Positions 22,193 through 22,866 of a stretch of DNA of 22,866 nt are shown piece after piece; the stretch's first letter is position 1, and every line of letters begins with the position of its first letter. Made by a program: the position numbers and the translations under genes. The notes beneath the pieces are model-generated. The model had not been told where the DNA came from, did no database searches, and saw only the letters and a list, made by a program, of their open reading frames with translations. The DNA comes from Holdemanella sp. Its GTDB lineage: Bacteria > Bacillota_I > Bacilli_A > Erysipelotrichales > Erysipelotrichaceae. The stretch is taken from NCBI GenBank assembly GCA_021442845.1, contig JABUSD010000249.1, positions 1 through 22,866 on the forward strand. The letters run 5' to 3'.

Positions 22193-22866
22193 ATGAAAAC
22201 ATTAGTTGTCATTCCAGCCTATAATGAGGCGTTGAATATTGAAAGAACGGTCAATGATCTGATTGATCATGCACCCGATGTAGACTATGTGGTTGTCAAT
22301 GATGGATCGAAAGACAATACATTGGATGTATTGAAAAAGAATGGATTCAGATATATTGATGGATTCTGTAACCAGGGTTTGTTTGGTGCTGTGCAGACAG
22401 GGTTTTTATTGGCTTATAAAAATGACTATGACATTGTCATTCAGTTTGATGGCGATGGACAGCACGATGCCCGTTATATCCAGAAGTTAGTGGATAAAGT
22501 AGAAAATGGGTATGATATTGTCATAGGATCGCGTTTTTATACTGAAAAGAAGCCATGGACAGCTCGTATGGCAGGCTCTAGACTGATTGCCTTTGCGATT
22601 CGAATGATTACAGGAAAGAAGATCACGGATCCAACCAGCGGCTTTAGAGCCTATTCAAAACCATGCATCAAGGATTATGCGATGGATATGAACAATCCAC
22701 CAGAACCCGATACACTTGTCTATATGATTCGAAAAAATCGCAGAATCTGTGAAGTACAGGTAGAAATGCGTGAAAGAGAATTTGGGGAATCGTATTTGAA
22801 TCTTGCCAATACGATTAAATATATGAGCCGAATGATGATTTCAATCTTCTTCATTCAGCCATTTAG
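22193..22866 (+). CDS. GT2 glycosyltransferase, polyprenyl-phosphate sugar synthase type (partial, runs off window)
   Basis: The reading frame is open from ATG 22193 to the window end (224 codons plus two bases), so the C-terminus is missing. The opening MKTLVVIPAYNEALNIERTV, VVNDGSKDNT (about 41-50), FDGDGQHDARY and ITDPTSGFRAYSK place it among dolichol-phosphate-mannose-synthase-like GT2 enzymes, which load a sugar onto a polyprenyl phosphate for use outside the membrane. NQGLFGAVQTGF replaces the more common NxGxGaA run. A GAGGT site precedes the ATG. The visible part ends in a hydrophobic stretch (MMISIFFIQPF) that may begin a membrane segment. It could supply side-chain sugars to the polysaccharide made upstream. 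Confidence 0.88.
   Translation, partial: MKTLVVIPAYNEALNIERTVNDLIDHAPDVDYVVVNDGSKDNTLDVLKKNGFRYIDGFCNQGLFGAVQTGFLLAYKNDYDIVIQFDGDGQHDARYIQKLVDKVENGYDIVIGSRFYTEKKPWTARMAGSRLIAFAIRMITGKKITDPTSGFRAYSKPCIKDYAMDMNNPPEPDTLVYMIRKNRRICEVQVEMREREFGESYLNLANTIKYMSRMMISIFFIQPF

Overview
The window looks like chromosomal DNA of a low-GC Gram-positive bacterium (Bacillota). An Erysipelotrichia-type gut Firmicute is my best guess. The grounds are AT-rich coding sequence with strong GGAGG-type ribosome sites, a ComEB-type dCMP deaminase, an LspA-RluD pair, an OmpR/EnvZ-like two-component system, and an Rgp-like rhamnan cell-wall polysaccharide locus with no outer-membrane genes. The genus cannot be fixed from sequence alone. 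I see no rRNA, tRNA, insertion sequence, prophage gene or CRISPR array.

Layout. (1) 1-2.6 kb: a cold-shock protein gene on the minus strand, a cytoplasmic protein made of about 20 leucine-rich repeats, and a small AT-rich orphan gene whose shape recalls effector-associated EACC1-like proteins. (2) 2.6-6.8 kb, minus strand: a metallo-beta-lactamase-fold hydrolase, then, read from the right, a three-gene unit of VTC-type polyphosphate polymerase domain, DUF4956 membrane protein and CotH-kinase-family protein. (3) 6.9-8.8 kb, plus strand: a response regulator and sensor kinase divergent from that unit. The gap between them holds a symmetric pair of 11-bp-spaced TTCAGT direct repeats, each overlapping the -35 position of one of the two divergent promoters. 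This is good circumstantial evidence that the two-component system controls both itself and the VTC/DUF4956/CotH unit. (4) 8.85-10.7 kb: housekeeping run lspA, rluD-type pseudouridine synthase, dCMP deaminase. (5) 10.7-20.9 kb: a surface-polysaccharide locus. A 720-residue double GT4 glycosyltransferase lies on the minus strand. Divergent from it, on the plus strand, are an initiating sugar-phosphate transferase fused to an NAD-dependent sugar epimerase/reductase, one GT4, two GT2 enzymes, an RgpF-family protein, and a Wzt/Wzm-type ABC exporter. Together they would start a polyprenyl-linked glycan, extend it in the cytoplasm and flip it across the membrane. (6) 20.9 kb to the end: a MerR-type DNA-binding domain fused to a SAM methyltransferase, then the start of a dolichol-phosphate-mannose-synthase-like GT2 gene that runs off the window.

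The most interesting points are the mirror-symmetric divergent operator at 6.87-6.92 kb; the two regulator genes (response regulator and MerR-methyltransferase) that appear to be translated from leaderless or near-leaderless transcripts; the in-frame 48-bp repeats in the CotH-like protein; the orphan EACC1-like protein beside an LRR protein; and several uncommon fusions (phosphoglycosyl transferase-SDR, GT4-GT4, MerR-methyltransferase, ATPase with a beta-rich tail).
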